This document shows positions 19,250-28,137 of a DNA stretch of 64,000 bases, piece after piece. Location of the stretch: positions 66,368 through 130,367 of the forward strand of contig CAMBDS010000002.1 of the NCBI GenBank assembly GCA_945865405.1, written 5' to 3'. Position numbers and translations under genes: made by a program. The notes beneath the pieces are model-generated. The model was not told the origin of the DNA, searched no databases, and worked only from the letters and a program-made list of their open reading frames with translations. The stretch comes from Caldithrix abyssi DSM 13497 (GTDB lineage Bacteria; Electryoneota; AABM5-125-24; Hatepunaeales; Hatepunaeaceae). Numbering within the stretch: position 1 is the first letter of the stretch; each line of letters opens with the position of its first letter.

Positions 19250-20212
19250 CTACCCTTCCAAGCCGTTCTCTTCGCCTGTGTCGATCCAACGGTCCAGCAA
19301 TTTTACGAATCGCCATCTACCGGTTCCCGGTTCGTTGGTGATGCGTTTCAAAGCGTCCATTTTTGCGTCGATTTCATCGGCATAATGAAGCAGAAACGCC
19401 TCACGCGTCATCGGCTGAACAGGTGAACCATGTTCGCCTTGATGGGACAGAATCAGGTGAATAACCAGATCGAGTAAATCAGGCGGAAAGTTCTCGATTC
19501 GGGACGCTCTAAGCGTTGTCCACTGAGCTCCGAGTGTGATGTGCCCAACCAGCCTCCCACGGTCAGTATAGTCGAAAAAGCTGTCGTACTTTAGCTCCTC
19601 GATCTTACCGATGTCATGGAGCATCGCCCCCGTCAACAACAGATCCCGGTCAATCTCAGGGTAGTGACGAGCGAGCCTTCGCACCAGTCTTGTCAGCGAG
19701 AGGGTATGTTCCAGCAACCCGCCGAGACGGTTGTGATGCCAAAGCTTGCCAGCCGGAGCGCGCGAGAACGCGGTGACAAATTTCTCATCCTCAAAGAAGG
19801 ATGTCAGTAACTGCGACAGATAGGGATTCTTGATCGTCTTGATGATACCCTTAAACCGCAACAGCAGTTCAGCCGGATCACCCTCAATTATTGGAAGGAA
19901 TGCCGAAGCATCTACCTCGTCATCCGGCTTTGCAGGCCGAATCTGCCGTACATTCAACTTCTTCCGACCCTCGAATTCCTCGACCAACGCCTTGATCTTG
20001 ACGACCTGTCCCGGCTCAAACTGTCGGGAAAGTCGCTCAGCATCCTCCCAGATATTGCCCTGCATTCTACCGGAACGATCAATGAACTCGACGGTAAGAT
20101 AGCTCCCACCATCGCGCTTCGACTTCACTGCTATGGCTTGCAGGAGAGCAAATCCGGTGAAAATTTCACCCGAAAGGTGCTCTTTCAGTAGCCGTGTCGT
20201 CGATTCGATCAT
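19250..20212 (-). CDS. yhaM: YhaM-like 3'-5' exoribonuclease (OB fold + HD domain)
   Basis: 320 residues. An N-terminal OB-fold nucleic-acid-binding domain (~20-100, TVEFIDRSGRMQGNIWED) is followed by an HD phosphohydrolase domain: GGLLEHTLSLTRLVRRLARH and the metal-binding LLTGAMLHDIGKIEEL, then ILSHQGEHGSP. This layout is that of YhaM/CBF1, which degrades RNA 3' to 5' in the cytoplasm. ATG 20212. A repeat-rich gap separates it from the next gene upstream. Confidence 0.88.
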   Translation of the reverse strand: MIESTTRLLKEHLSGEIFTGFALLQAIAVKSKRDGGSYLTVEFIDRSGRMQGNIWEDAERLSRQFEPGQVVKIKALVEEFEGRKKLNVRQIRPAKPDDEVDASAFLPIIEGDPAELLLRFKGIIKTIKNPYLSQLLTSFFEDEKFVTAFSRAPAGKLWHHNRLGGLLEHTLSLTRLVRRLARHYPEIDRDLLLTGAMLHDIGKIEELKYDSFFDYTDRGRLVGHITLGAQWTTLRASRIENFPPDLLDLVIHLILSHQGEHGSPVQPMTREAFLLHYADEIDAKMDALKRITNEPGTGRWRFVKLLDRWIDTGEENGLEG

Positions 20213-20252
20213 AATTTCTCAATCACTCGCAACTTTACTGATTTTCCGGAGT

Positions 20253-20308
20253 GCGCAAGCTTGCTTGCGCCCACTGCTTCACTCTTGGAGGGCGGACTTT
20301 TAGTCCGC
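20253..20308. repeat. Two intergenic hairpins
   Basis: GCGCAAG-CTTG-CTTGCGC (20253-20270) is the reverse complement of the elements at 38509-38526 and 49917-49934, and shares their CCGGAGT flank. GCGGACT-TTT-AGTCCGC (20292-20308) belongs to the same family as 37615-37631 and 38580-38596. The second is followed by CTCTTTTTG on the plus strand, but no plus-strand gene ends here. Confidence 0.85.
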
Positions 20309-20359
20309 TCTTTTTGCTGAAGCAAGCTTCAACAATCCATCAACAGTTTTTTATTCTGC

Positions 20360-20713
20360 CTAGAGGGTGGAAACGTCGGCGTAAATTTGGTAGTCTTTTA
20401 CCTGACCGTTTTCCATTTTGAAATAATTGCAGAATGGAATGGTCAGTGTCGAGCCGTTGTGGCGTGTGTAGGTCACCATCCCCCGACTGATAAGGTCATT
20501 GCCATCCTCTACTGCATCAACCAATGTGTGGGTGAGGCTCTTGATGCTGGAGTAGAACCCGGCAACCACCGGCTCGATGTTTGACCGTCCGACGACCGGG
20601 GTCCAGTTACCAAACTGAAAGGAACCATCGACTGCTATGAACGAAGCGAAGTTTACGGCGTCCATCGAATCGATTGCGACGTAGAGATCTTTGATTGTTG
20701 ATTTGTTTAGCAT
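20360..20713 (-). CDS. SnoaL/NTF2-like domain protein
   Basis: 117 residues with the cone-shaped SnoaL-like fold signature: an N-terminal helix (LYVAIDSMDAVNFASFIAVD), GSFQFGNWTPVVGRSNI, and the final strands LTIPFCNYFKMENGQVKDYQ. Members serve as small-molecule isomerases, hydrolases or binding proteins, so no activity can be assigned. ATG 20713. It lies 30 bp downstream of the threonine aldolase gene and may share its transcript. Confidence 0.75.
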   Translation of the reverse strand: MLNKSTIKDLYVAIDSMDAVNFASFIAVDGSFQFGNWTPVVGRSNIEPVVAGFYSSIKSLTHTLVDAVEDGNDLISRGMVTYTRHNGSTLTIPFCNYFKMENGQVKDYQIYADVSTL

Positions 20714-20747
20714 TGTTCTTATAATAGGTTGATTGATTGTTGTTGAA

Positions 20748-21773
20748 TTATTTGAATGTCTTCTGAAGTATTCCTATTGCCTTATCGACTGCCGCGTCAT
20801 CGACGTCGAGGTGGCAGACCATCCGTACCTTACTGCCAAAGCTCGTCGCAAGTAGCCCCTGCTCACGCAATTTAGCTACTGCTTCCGAGCCTTGCATTGG
20901 AGCGGCGTCGAACAGCACGATATTTGTTTCGATCTTCTCGAGGTCGATTCGGAACGCTTTCATTTCAGCGACAGCCAAAGCGATGCGTTTTGCGCGACGA
21001 TGGTCATCGGCAAGTCTTGCGCGGTGATTTTCGAGTGCGTAAAGTCCAGCCGCCGCAAGAAATCCAGCCTGCCTCATGCCTCCGCCGAAACGCTTGCGCG
21101 CACGGTGAGCCTTATCGATGAACCCGGCTGAACCAGCGACTAACGACCCGACCGGACACCCAAGACCTTTGGAGAGGCATACCGAGATCGAGTCAAACGG
21201 AGCCGCAAGTTCCTTTTCGCTTTTCCCGGTAGCGATAGCGACGTTCCAAATTCTCGCCCCGTCAAGATGCATCGCCAAACCTTTCCTGTCAGCAAGTTCG
21301 CGAAGGCTGTTGACAGACTCTTGCGGAAAAATCGTCCCGCCCGAGCGATTGGCGCTGTTTTCGACCCAAATCAGACGGCTCGGAGCGTAATGGTGATCGT
21401 TGGGTCGGAGTATCGGCTCGACATCCGCGGCAGAGAAAGATCCGTGGCTGTTCTCGATTGTCGCAGCCGAAACTCCTGAGAGCATAGCCATGGCTCCACC
21501 CTCGAAGTTCAGAACGTGCGCCCCGCTGTGACAATAAAGCTCGTCGCCTGGAGAAGTGTGGCAGTTAACGGCAATCTGATTGGCCATTGTGCCTGAAGGT
21601 ACAAAGAGCGCTCGCTCCTTCCCGAGCAACTCAGCGACCCGCTCTTCGAGGTGCCGGATTGTCGGATCGTCACCAAAGACGTCGTCACCGACCTCAGCCT
21701 CAAACATAGCCTTACGCATTGCCGGGGTAGGGCGGGTGACGGTATCGGAGCGAAAATCGAGAAATGTGGGCAA
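20748..21773 (-). CDS. ltaE: Low-specificity L-threonine aldolase
   Basis: PLP enzyme cleaving threonine or allo-threonine to glycine and acetaldehyde. 341 residues beginning [19 protein letters not shown], followed by [10 protein letters not shown], both family hallmarks. [14 protein letters not shown], the PLP-binding HLDGARIWN and the Schiff-base Lys in [12 protein letters not shown] are present. The start is TTG 21773. The beta-eliminating lyase (tryptophanase/tyrosine phenol-lyase) branch is unlikely given the length and N-terminus. Confidence 0.92.
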   Translation of the reverse strand: MPTFLDFRSDTVTRPTPAMRKAMFEAEVGDDVFGDDPTIRHLEERVAELLGKERALFVPSGTMANQIAVNCHTSPGDELYCHSGAHVLNFEGGAMAMLSGVSAATIENSHGSFSAADVEPILRPNDHHYAPSRLIWVENSANRSGGTIFPQESVNSLRELADRKGLAMHLDGARIWNVAIATGKSEKELAAPFDSISVCLSKGLGCPVGSLVAGSAGFIDKAHRARKRFGGGMRQAGFLAAAGLYALENHRARLADDHRRAKRIALAVAEMKAFRIDLEKIETNIVLFDAAPMQGSEAVAKLREQGLLATSFGSKVRMVCHLDVDDAAVDKAIGILQKTFK

Positions 21774-21903
21774 GTTGCCTGAGATGAATTTGTGCCTAAG
21801 GTGAAAGGTGGAAATTGAATCTCAATATATGAACTTCAATGAACTAAAGTCAACCGAAGAGTAAGTCTGGCTCGCCGTTTCTCTTATTCACTTATTCTCA
21901 TCC

Positions 21904-23856
21904 TCACTTCCCCCCAAACTTAACCATCTGGGCGACAAAATCCTTCGGATACTTGATCTCGAAACCCTTAATTCCGCCCATCTTATTGATAACAGGTTCG
22001 ATTTCCGGCATTGTGAAAGCGAGTCTGTCCGGGACATCAATAGGCTTGACTCGCGCTATGACTTCGTCCCGCATTTTGGTATCGAATTTGATCCCATAGG
22101 TTTCAACCAGTCTTTTGGCGGCTAAGTAGTCGCCAGTCGCTTTGATTCGCTGGACTTCGGCGAGTAATTCTCCGGCGGCCTTATAAGCCTTCTCTTCATC
22201 GACGAGGCGGCAGTAATGTTTTCCGTCGATCATTTCGATAGCCGCACCACCCTTTGCAATGATGTAACTGTTGATCAGATTTCCTGCCCGTGCGTGGTCT
22301 TCCTCGAATTGATCGCCCTCAGGTACATCGCGCAACTCGACCAACGAAAAGGCGAACATGGAAGTATAAGCAGATTTTCTCGTCACATCCGCGCCATGCA
22401 TTCCAAGCTCGACCAGTTTCGGGTCGCCAATGAACCACCACGCGACCAGGTCTGCTCGCGCCTCTTCCAAGGTCGAGGCAAATTCCTTCAGTCCATCTCC
22501 TGCAATCGAGGAGTCCACCTTGCCTGACCCGTGTCCAACTACCTCGTGCAGTGCCACCATCGCCGCCCTTCGTGAGTCGTATCCTTTCAGCGCGAGTTGT
22601 CGCTCCTCCTCTGTCGGAATGAATTCAGCAAATAGAAGCTTCGCCCTGTCGAACGACCCTGAGCCCATCACGTTGGTCAGCATGAAGTTCTTCGTGCCAA
22701 CTGTCTCTCGCAGGTTTTGATCGTTGGGAAGATTGATTCCGCTCGGGCATGTCGGCCCCTCGCCAGCCACTCCCAACAGTAACTTCACCGCCTTCGCAGA
22801 CGGAAGAGTGAACTCCTGCTTCTTAAAGCGATCTTCCCACGGCATTCTGGCCTCAAACCATGCCGCATTCGTTGCCAATGCTTTCATCATAGCCGTTTCT
22901 GCCGAATCAACAAGAAAAACTCCACCCTCAAATGACCCGCGCATTCCGAGCGGGTCCTGATAAACCTCGATAAACCCGATGATATAATCGACAGGTGACG
23001 AGTTATCCTCAACCCAAAGTCGACAATGCCGGTCAAATGCCTCTGCTTCACCCGTTCGGAAATACTCGATCAGTGATTGTAATGCAGGGCGTGATCCTTC
23101 CGGTGCAAACGAGAGAGCCGCTTCAAGCTCAATAACTACCTTTTCGAGGGTTGCTGCCATCCTCCCGGGAGCTATATCAGGCGTTCCAGCGCGATATACC
23201 TCCTCGACGAGCTGGTTTCCAGCCATAGCGTATCGTCCATTTAGGGTAAAGTGGGGCTGGTTGGCTTCAGCTTGAGCGCGAGTGATGCCGCGGTCATAAA
23301 AATTGACCGCCGAAGCAGTCACAGCATCACCTTCAGGTGGGTTCTTGTTGACAAGGACTGGCAGAAAACTCCCGTCGAAGATATATGCCCTCAAGTCGTT
23401 GGTGGTAATCTCGCTCTGAATGTCAGCGGGAAGGTCATCAAATGAAAACTCTGGCACAAATTTACGGCTCGTTTCGGTGTCGTAATTGCCGTTCGCCGCC
23501 CAGAACTTGACTCCATACCGCACAATCTTTTCTTTAAGTCCCGGCTCCAAGTCTTCTCTGAGAACTAACGCTTCGAGTAACCCCCGTATCTCAAGACCCT
23601 TCGGAATCGTCTGGTCAAAGATTATGTCTCGCCCTGCGATAGCCGCCCGGCAGAGATGGTAAGCGTAACGCTGCAACCCCTCAGGCAACGAGTTAAACTC
23701 AGGGCAGTAGAGTTGGTAAATGGCGAGGTTATCCTGCCGCAGAATAAGTTCGGCCGAAGATGGAGTCGAGATTGTCTTCGTCTCCGGTGCGGGTGCGCAA
23801 GCGTTGGTTACTAATGTCATTATGATTATGAATAAGTATGTTAGATTGATTCTCAT
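21904..23856 (-). CDS. M49 dipeptidyl-peptidase III-like lipoprotein
   Basis: 650 residues. The zinc motif HEVVGHGSGK is the HExxGH signature of family M49, and EEARADLVAWWF supplies the second Glu ligand, so it should release dipeptides from N-termini. The N-terminus MRINLTYLFIIIMTLVTNAC is a lipoprotein signal with Cys at the lipobox, placing it in the periplasm or on the outer membrane, as in the Bacteroidetes-type DPP III. ATG 23856. It stands alone, with a hairpin cluster upstream. Confidence 0.9.
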   Translation of the reverse strand: MRINLTYLFIIIMTLVTNACAPAPETKTISTPSSAELILRQDNLAIYQLYCPEFNSLPEGLQRYAYHLCRAAIAGRDIIFDQTIPKGLEIRGLLEALVLREDLEPGLKEKIVRYGVKFWAANGNYDTETSRKFVPEFSFDDLPADIQSEITTNDLRAYIFDGSFLPVLVNKNPPEGDAVTASAVNFYDRGITRAQAEANQPHFTLNGRYAMAGNQLVEEVYRAGTPDIAPGRMAATLEKVVIELEAALSFAPEGSRPALQSLIEYFRTGEAEAFDRHCRLWVEDNSSPVDYIIGFIEVYQDPLGMRGSFEGGVFLVDSAETAMMKALATNAAWFEARMPWEDRFKKQEFTLPSAKAVKLLLGVAGEGPTCPSGINLPNDQNLRETVGTKNFMLTNVMGSGSFDRAKLLFAEFIPTEEERQLALKGYDSRRAAMVALHEVVGHGSGKVDSSIAGDGLKEFASTLEEARADLVAWWFIGDPKLVELGMHGADVTRKSAYTSMFAFSLVELRDVPEGDQFEEDHARAGNLINSYIIAKGGAAIEMIDGKHYCRLVDEEKAYKAAGELLAEVQRIKATGDYLAAKRLVETYGIKFDTKMRDEVIARVKPIDVPDRLAFTMPEIEPVINKMGGIKGFEIKYPKDFVAQMVKFGGK

Positions 23857-23897
23857 TGAACCGATTTATAATTACTTTTGGTCGAAATTGAGCTGGA

Positions 23898-24007
23898 GGG
23901 CGGACACTCTTGTCCGCCCGTTAAGTTCAGGCGGACGGCCTCTTCCGCCATTCAAAATTCTCGTGACTCATAAGATTTCCGTTCCGTCAGGTCTTTTGAC
24001 CTGACGG
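23898..24007. repeat. Cluster of three intergenic hairpins
   Basis: GGGCGGACA-CTCT-TGTCCGCCC (23898-23919), GGCGGA-N8-TCCGCC (23930-23949) and CCGTCAGGTC-TTTT-GACCTGACGG (23984-24007). All lie between the divergent M49 peptidase gene and the tRNA genes. The first belongs to the GGCGGACA family found at six places in this window. Confidence 0.85.
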
Positions 24008-24182
24008 CGGAATCGTTCTTTGTTCGTCGCTCACAAGATAACACCGATCAGAACCAATGGCAATCGTTCGACATAGACTCCTTTTGGTTGTAACGTCTTG
24101 ACAATAGGCAACCGATTTGATTATACTTTGCTTCTGCATTATGAATTTGATATGGCTGGCGTTATTAACAGCCTCGCCGTAT

Positions 24183-24255
24183 GGCGGCATAGCCAAGTGG
24201 CTAAGGCGGAGGTCTGCAAAACCTCTATTCAGCGGTTCGAGTCCGCTTGCCGCCT
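24183..24255 (+). tRNA. tRNA-Cys (GCA)
   Basis: Acceptor stem GGCGGCA / TGCCGCC, D arm GCC..GGC, anticodon stem GAGGT / ACCTC with loop CTGCAAA (anticodon GCA), T arm AGCGG-TTCGAGT-CCGCT. Discriminator base U73 is typical of tRNA-Cys. CCA is not encoded. The variable loop is five bases. Confidence 0.96.
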
Positions 24256-24281
24256 CATCACTCATCCTTCATCCTTCCGAA

Positions 24282-24365
24282 GCCGGGGTGGTGGAACTGG
24301 TAGACACAAGGGACTTAAAATCCCTCGGCCGCAAGGCCGTGCCGGTTCAAATCCGGCCCTCGGCA
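24282..24365 (+). tRNA. tRNA-Leu (TAA)
   Basis: Acceptor GCCGGGG / CCTCGGC, anticodon loop ACTTAAAAT with anticodon TAA in stem GGG..CCC, a long type II variable arm (CGGCC-GCAA-GGCCG) and T arm GCCGG-TTCAAAT-CCGGC. Discriminator A; CCA is not encoded. It starts 26 bp after tRNA-Cys and is probably co-transcribed with it. Confidence 0.95.
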
Positions 24366-24423
24366 CAATGTTAACAAGTCGATTCCCTAAAGAAAGCGGA
24401 ATTCGAGAAACTGATTTCAAGTA

Positions 24424-24888
24424 TTGGCAAAAGCACAAAATAAGACAGTACCTACCGACAAGTCCATCGACCTGTATCTCGCCGGGCTTGAGGAGAACCG
24501 CCGCGAGGAAGCCAAACGGTTGATCCCCCTTTTTCAGGAAATCATCGGCTACCCACCCGTCTTATGGGGCGATTCCATCGTCGGATTCGGACAATTTCTC
24601 GTTGTATCCCCAAGTGGACGCGAAGTCGATTGGTGCCTCGCCGGGTTCGCCATGCGCAAAGCAGCGATATCGTTCTATCTCTCGTTTGACATCAGTAAAA
24701 TGGGAGCATACCTTGAGCGACTCGGCAAGCATTCCCACGGCAAAGGGTGCCTTTATGTAAAGAAACTCAGCGATGTCGATGTTAACGTTTTGAAAGAGAT
24801 GATAACAATTTCTGTCAAAGAGATGCTGAAATGGTCAGAAGAAAATGGTAGCATGAAAAAGCGGACGACCTCATCTGCAAAGGTATGA
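24424..24888 (+). CDS. DUF1801 (YdhG-like) protein
   Basis: 154 residues. TDKSIDLYLAGLEENRREEA, LIPLFQEIIGYPPVLWGDS, FLVVSPSGREVDWCLAGFAMRKAAISFYL and KLGKHSHGKGCLYVKKLSDVD-type segments match the DUF1801 family, whose biochemical role is unknown. The start is TTG 24424. It sits between tRNA-Leu and tRNA-Val. Confidence 0.85.
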   Translation: MAKAQNKTVPTDKSIDLYLAGLEENRREEAKRLIPLFQEIIGYPPVLWGDSIVGFGQFLVVSPSGREVDWCLAGFAMRKAAISFYLSFDISKMGAYLERLGKHSHGKGCLYVKKLSDVDVNVLKEMITISVKEMLKWSEENGSMKKRTTSSAKV

Positions 24889-25005
24889 TGCATCGATTTT
24901 GACCCCCGGCACAGAAAATATTCGAGTTTGGAGTTTGGGGATTGGAAAATTGTGTTTGGAATTTCAAGATTCTGAATATATATTCCTAATTGGTAATTTA
25001 ATTCA

Positions 25006-25079
25006 GGGCGATTAGCTCAGATGGTTAGAGCGCTTGCTCGACACGCAAGAGGTCGTTGGTTCGAGTCCAATATTGCCCA
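25006..25079 (+). tRNA. tRNA-Val (GAC) with unusual C33
   Basis: Acceptor GGGCGAT / ATTGCCC, D arm GCTC..GAGC, anticodon stem CTTGC / GCAAG with seven-base loop TCGACAC, giving anticodon GAC, and T arm GTTGG-TTCGAGT-CCAAT. The base before the anticodon (25039) is C rather than the nearly universal U33. Discriminator A; CCA is not encoded. Confidence 0.92.
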
Positions 25080-25089
25080 CATTGAAATC

Positions 25090-25117
25090 AGTAGGGCGGA
25101 CAGTTGTCCGCCCTACT
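25090..25117. repeat. Perfect hairpin upstream of thrS
   Basis: AGTAGGGCGGACA-GT-TGTCCGCCCTACT, 13-bp perfect arms, 11 bp after tRNA-Val and 20 bp before thrS. GGCGGACA family. It could end the tRNA transcript or shape the thrS leader, but no T-run follows. Confidence 0.9.
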
Positions 25118-25137
25118 ATTCGTTAATTTAGATAAGT

Positions 25138-27048
25138 ATGCCTGATCAAATCATCAACATAACTGTCGCTAATAACGACGGTGCGGGCGTTAGTTCAGGC
25201 AAGTCACTGAAGGAGGCGCTCGGCAGCCTCCTCTCCGGCGTCATCGGCGCTGAGTCGGGCGGTCGGCTCTTCGGTCTGGAAGACCCCATCCGCGAAAGTG
25301 GCGACTTCCGGCTGATGACCATCGATTCCCCACGCGCCATGGAGCTGTTCTGGCACTCCGCCTCGCATCTTCTTGCACAGGCGGTTCTGCGACTCTACCC
25401 CGACGCCAAACTGGGCATCGGCCCCGCTATCAAAGATGGCTTTTACTATGACTTCGACTTTGGGCAGCCAATCTCCTCCGATGACCTCTCCCGCATCGAA
25501 CAAGAAATGCAAAAGGAGGTCGAGGCTGATTACCCTATAGTCCGCGCAGAAGTCGAACCAGCCGAAGCGAAATCGTTTTTTGGCGAGAAAAAACAACCAC
25601 TCAAGCTGGAGTTAATCGAGGGACTAAACGAACAGATATCGACCTACACTCAGGGCGAGTTCACCGATCTCTGTCGAGGCCCTCACGTCCCCTCTACCGG
25701 ATTGCTGAAGCACTTCAAGCTCCTCTCCCTCACCGGAGCCTACTGGCGCGGTGACGAACGGAACCCGATGCTCCAGCGCATCTACGGTACCGCGTATCCG
25801 ACGAAGGAACAGCTTGAAGCCCGCCTCACCCAGCTTGAGGAAGCCAAGCGTCGCGATCACCGCGTAGTCGGCAAGGCAATGGGGCTGTTCAGCTTCCATA
25901 CCGAAGCCCCCGGAGCTCCGTTCTGGCACGACAAAGGCGTCATTCTGTTCGACCTTGTGCAGAATTACGTCCGTTCGCTTTTGCGAGTAAACGGCTACAC
26001 TGAGGCCAAGACCCCCTTAATTCTCGCCAAAGAATTGTGGGAAAAGTCGGGCCACTGGGATCACTACCAGCGAGCGATGTACTTCACTTCGCAGGAAGAT
26101 CGCGACTACGCCGTCAAGCCGATGAACTGCCCTGGACACGTTCTGATGTACTCGGAACGGCAGTACTCATACAAAGAGCTTCCCGTCCGCATCGCCGAAA
26201 TGGGGATCGTCCATCGCTACGAGAAGTCTGGCACTCTGCACGGCTTGCTCCGCGTCAGGCACATCACTCAGGACGACGCGCACGTCTTCTGCACCCAGGA
26301 TCAACTGGTTGATGAAGCCATCAGGATGATAAATCTGGTCTTCCAGATTTATGGCCATTTCGGGATGAAAGACTTCGTCATCGAGCTTTCGACCCGGCCC
26401 CTCGACCGGATCGGTTCCGACCAGAATTGGGATCTCGCAGAGGCTGCCCTTGCAGATGCATTGAAGATTGCAGGCAGGGAATTCCAGATCAGTGAAGGTG
26501 AAGGCGCGTTTTACGGACCCAAGATCGACTTCCATGTCACCGATAGCATTGGCCGCACCTGGCAATGCTCGACGGTGCAAGTTGACTTTAACTTCCCGGA
26601 TCGCTTTAACCTCGAATATATTGGGGCTGACAATCAGGCGCATCGGCCTGTGATGCTTCACCGTGCAATACTCGGTTCGGTTGAGCGCTTCCTCGGCGTC
26701 TTGATCGAACATTATGCTGGCGACTTCCCGCTCTGGCTGGCTCCTGAGCAAGCCGTCGTACTTCCGATTGCTGAAGCTCAACTGCCTTACGCCGAAGAAG
26801 TGCTTAAAGCTTTGAAAGCGGCCGGGTTGCGTGGCAGAATCGACAGTCGCAGCGAGAAGATCGGTAAGAAGATTCGTGACGCCGAACTTGACAAAGTACC
26901 CTATATGATCGTCATTGGTGGTCGAGAAGCGGAAAATCATTCCGTATCACTTCGAAGGCGTGGCAAAGGCGACCTCGGCGTCAAGCCACTGGACGAGGCT
27001 CTTCAGGAACTTATTGCCGAAGCAGAGTCTTCTGCAAATCTATCATAA
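25138..27048 (+). CDS. thrS: Threonyl-tRNA synthetase
   Basis: Charges tRNA-Thr. 636 residues: N-terminal TGS-like domain, editing domain with HSASHLLAQAVLRLYP and DLCRGPHVPSTG (metal-binding His/Cys), class II catalytic core (MNCPGHVLMY, LLRVRHITQDDAHVFC, GPKIDFHV, HRAILGSVERFLGVLIEHYAG) and C-terminal anticodon domain (GLRGRIDSRSEKIGKKIRDAE). ATG 25138. It leads the thrS-infC-rpmI-rplT cluster conserved in many bacteria. Confidence 0.97.
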   Translation: MPDQIINITVANNDGAGVSSGKSLKEALGSLLSGVIGAESGGRLFGLEDPIRESGDFRLMTIDSPRAMELFWHSASHLLAQAVLRLYPDAKLGIGPAIKDGFYYDFDFGQPISSDDLSRIEQEMQKEVEADYPIVRAEVEPAEAKSFFGEKKQPLKLELIEGLNEQISTYTQGEFTDLCRGPHVPSTGLLKHFKLLSLTGAYWRGDERNPMLQRIYGTAYPTKEQLEARLTQLEEAKRRDHRVVGKAMGLFSFHTEAPGAPFWHDKGVILFDLVQNYVRSLLRVNGYTEAKTPLILAKELWEKSGHWDHYQRAMYFTSQEDRDYAVKPMNCPGHVLMYSERQYSYKELPVRIAEMGIVHRYEKSGTLHGLLRVRHITQDDAHVFCTQDQLVDEAIRMINLVFQIYGHFGMKDFVIELSTRPLDRIGSDQNWDLAEAALADALKIAGREFQISEGEGAFYGPKIDFHVTDSIGRTWQCSTVQVDFNFPDRFNLEYIGADNQAHRPVMLHRAILGSVERFLGVLIEHYAGDFPLWLAPEQAVVLPIAEAQLPYAEEVLKALKAAGLRGRIDSRSEKIGKKIRDAELDKVPYMIVIGGREAENHSVSLRRRGKGDLGVKPLDEALQELIAEAESSANLS

Positions 27049-27128
27049 ATAATCAACTAAACGGGGATTGCGCCATAATATTGGTGATACAACTTTGACC
27101 CCCGACCTCAAACGTCGGGAGAATAGCC

Positions 27129-27671
27129 ATTAACTCAAATCAGACACGCGCACCGCGCGACTTTGGAAAAAATCCGCGTGTAAACGAAGAGATCGTTTCG
27201 CATGAGGTACGCCTTATCGGCGCCGACGGCAAGCAGGTCGGAGTCGTTACCAATCGCGAGGCTTTCCTTGCGGCTGAAGAAGCCGGACTCGACCTGGTGG
27301 AAATTGCCCCTACGGCGTCCCCACCCGTCTGTAAAGTTATTGACTACGGCAAGTACCGTTACGAACTGACCAAAAAAGACAAGGACAACCGCAAAAAACA
27401 GCATATTGTCCAAGTCAAAAAGATCCGCTTCAGCACCAACATCGACGACCACGACTTTACAACCAAAGTCAATGCGGCGAGACGGTTCCTCGAAGCTGGC
27501 GACCGCGTCAAAGCGACTTTGATGCTTGTTGGACGCCAGATGACGAGGAAAGAGCGGGCGGAAGAGGTACTTCTTAAAATGTCAGCCGATCTCGCTGACT
27601 TAGCCAAAGTTGAAGACGGTCCCCGCATCGAAGGGAATACCTTCTCGATGCTGTTAGTGAAGAAAAAGTAA
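27129..27671 (+). CDS. infC: Translation initiation factor IF-3 (ATT start)
   Basis: 180 residues. The conserved N-domain (NPRVNEEIVSHEVRLIGADG, followed by KQVGVVTNREAFLAAEEAGL) is only complete if translation starts at ATT 27129, seven bases after GGGAG (27117-27121). The frame is closed by TGA at 27096 and contains no ATG, GTG or TTG between the two. An AUU start is the classical infC start and lets IF-3 repress its own synthesis by discriminating against it. The first conventional start, GTG 27297, would remove 56 residues. The C-domain (KIRFSTNIDDHDFTTKVNAA, followed by RRFLEAGDRVK) is normal. Confidence 0.93.
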   Translation: MNSNQTRAPRDFGKNPRVNEEIVSHEVRLIGADGKQVGVVTNREAFLAAEEAGLDLVEIAPTASPPVCKVIDYGKYRYELTKKDKDNRKKQHIVQVKKIRFSTNIDDHDFTTKVNAARRFLEAGDRVKATLMLVGRQMTRKERAEEVLLKMSADLADLAKVEDGPRIEGNTFSMLLVKKK

Positions 27672-27681
27672 CTTATCAGTA

Positions 27682-27859
27682 GGGCAGATTGTAATCTGCC
27701 CCACAACAACAAGAACTAAGTGCGGCTTCGTGCCGCCCCCTCGCGTCCTTGGGAGTTTGGGCGCCATTTAAGGCGGGCGATCAAGTCGCCCCTCACGCAA
27801 GATGCCTGGTTGAACTCGAAGAACGTTGTGAATTCTGCAGGCAGACGCCCTCGTCTGCC
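27682..27859. repeat. Four hairpins in the infC-rpmI leader
   Basis: GGGCAGATT-GT-AATCTGCCC (27682-27701), GCGGC-TTCGT-GCCGC (27722-27736), GGGCGA-TCAAG-TCGCCC (27775-27791) and GGCAGACG-CCCT-CGTCTGCC (27840-27859). Together they fill most of the 259 bp between infC and rpmI, where L20 leader control sits in other bacteria. The arms match elements elsewhere in the window, so they look inserted rather than a dedicated leader. Confidence 0.8.
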
Positions 27860-27930
27860 AGAATAATGAACTTCGTCCCTTCTGGTTTGATATCATCTTT
27901 GCGTCTCACACATCGTTCTGGAAACAAGTA

Positions 27931-28137
27931 ATGCCGAAAATGAAGTCCAACCGTGCCGCGATGAAGCGTTTCCGCCTCACCGGCACCGGTAAAATCAAGC
28001 GGGATCATCAGGGAACGGGACATCTGTTCACTGGCAAACCCCGCAGTTTGAAGCGGCGGCTGAAAGCCTCCGGTCTCGTCGCAAGACCTGACGAGAAGCG
28101 CATAAGAAGGTTGATTATGGCGGGGGTACCAGACTAA
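27931..28137 (+). CDS. rpmI: Ribosomal protein L35 (bL35)
   Basis: 68 residues, usual length. The start MPKMKSNRAAMKRFRLTGTG and the later KRRLKASGLVA.PDEKRIRRL are diagnostic. ATG 27931. The stop TAA is directly followed by the rplT ATG. Confidence 0.97.
   Translation: MPKMKSNRAAMKRFRLTGTGKIKRDHQGTGHLFTGKPRSLKRRLKASGLVARPDEKRIRRLIMAGVPD

Noticed and set aside
20292-20315. Hairpin plus T-run at 20292 as a terminator
   Set aside because: The T-run is on the plus strand but no plus-strand gene precedes it; the element belongs to a dispersed repeat family.
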